From an uncultured Bacteroidota bacterium (GTDB taxonomy: Bacteria > Bacteroidota > Bacteroidia > B-17B0 > Aurantibacillaceae): DNA of 5,611 nt. The DNA lies in the NCBI GenBank assembly GCA_903923915.1, contig CAIXZI010000220.1:1-5611 (forward strand). The letters run 5' to 3'. This document shows, in pieces, positions 5,552 through 5,611 of this stretch (position 1 is the first letter of the stretch; every line of letters starts with the position of its first letter). A program made the position numbers and the translations under genes. The notes beneath the pieces are model-generated. The model searched no databases, had not been told where the DNA came from, and saw only the letters and a program-made list of their open reading frames with translations.

Positions 5552-5611
5552 GTTAGCCTATTTGCGGGGCGTTTCAGTGATATTGATATTGCTTGGTAAC
5601 AAATAGGTAAC
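5552..5611. repeat. Bulged 12-bp inverted repeat ending at the window edge
   Basis: GTTAGCCTATTTG (5552-5564) pairs with CAAATAGGTAAC (5600-5611) over 12 bp with one unpaired G (5556). The loop is 35 nt and contains GATATT twice in tandem (5579-5590). GGTAAC also occurs as a direct repeat (5595-5600 and 5606-5611). The arm may extend beyond the last base. Confidence 0.65.

Larger units (their letters stand above)
5458..5611. repeat. Repeat-rich intergenic tail, probable fragment of a Bacteroidota intergenic repeat element
   Basis: No convincing gene lies in these 154 bases. TATTTGGGCGTT (5473-5484) recurs as TATTTG-CGG-GGCGTT (5559-5573), and both copies are followed within a few bases by TGAT (5489-5492 and 5578-5581), so they look like two diverged units about 86-89 bp apart. 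The GGGCGTTCC, hairpin, TCGGGCTTT, TTGCAAGT order resembles, from memory, a palindromic intergenic repeat seen in many Bacteroidota genomes; I cannot confirm this by search. The region is richer in G and C clusters than the flanking DNA. The second unit runs off the window. Confidence 0.5.

Noticed and set aside
5552..5611. Integron attC recombination site
   Set aside because: GTTAGCC does not match the GTTRRRY core at its last R positions, and there is no integrase or cassette gene in view. The paired ends only superficially resemble attC.
5458..5611. CRISPR array or end of an insertion sequence
   Set aside because: There are two diverged partial repeats only, with no regular spacers. No transposase fragment is visible, so an IS end cannot be supported.

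Overview
The window looks like ordinary chromosome from a low-GC member of the Bacteroidota. Three things point there. The coding sequences match Bacteroidota versions of their families (BamA with the GG-SGLTGYSLDGRE-LRGY block, a ComEC without a metallo-beta-lactamase active site, a DUF2027-Smr protein). There are TAnnTTTG-type -7 boxes in front of genes and no clear Shine-Dalgarno sequences. The bamA-ompH gene order is also typical. I cannot name a genus from the sequence alone.

Layout: 1-663 (+) is the 3' end of bamA, cut by the window edge. 727-1275 (+) is ompH/skp, with its own promoter in the gap. 1302-2309 (-) is a thioredoxin-reductase-like ferredoxin/flavodoxin-NADP+ reductase, convergent with ompH (26 bp between stops). 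It is divergent from 2369-4417 (+), a ComEC/Rec2-family DNA-uptake channel; the 59-bp gap between them appears to hold interlocked divergent promoters. 4471-5457 (+) is a DUF2027-Smr protein whose promoter abuts its start codon and lies in a 7-bp-periodic repeat. 5458-5611 has no gene but is rich in repeats and hairpins.

How the genes fit together: BamA and OmpH/Skp work in one process, outer-membrane protein delivery and insertion. The reductase (electron supply), ComEC (DNA uptake) and the Smr protein (nucleic-acid transaction or ribosome rescue) are functionally separate and each seems to have its own promoter, so this is a run of single genes rather than one operon. I found no defence system, prophage, CRISPR array, RNA gene or complete mobile element. 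The least explained sequence is the 154-bp tail: a diverged direct repeat sharing a GGGCGTT core, a small hairpin, and a bulged 12-bp inverted repeat that reaches the last base, so the element probably continues outside the window.
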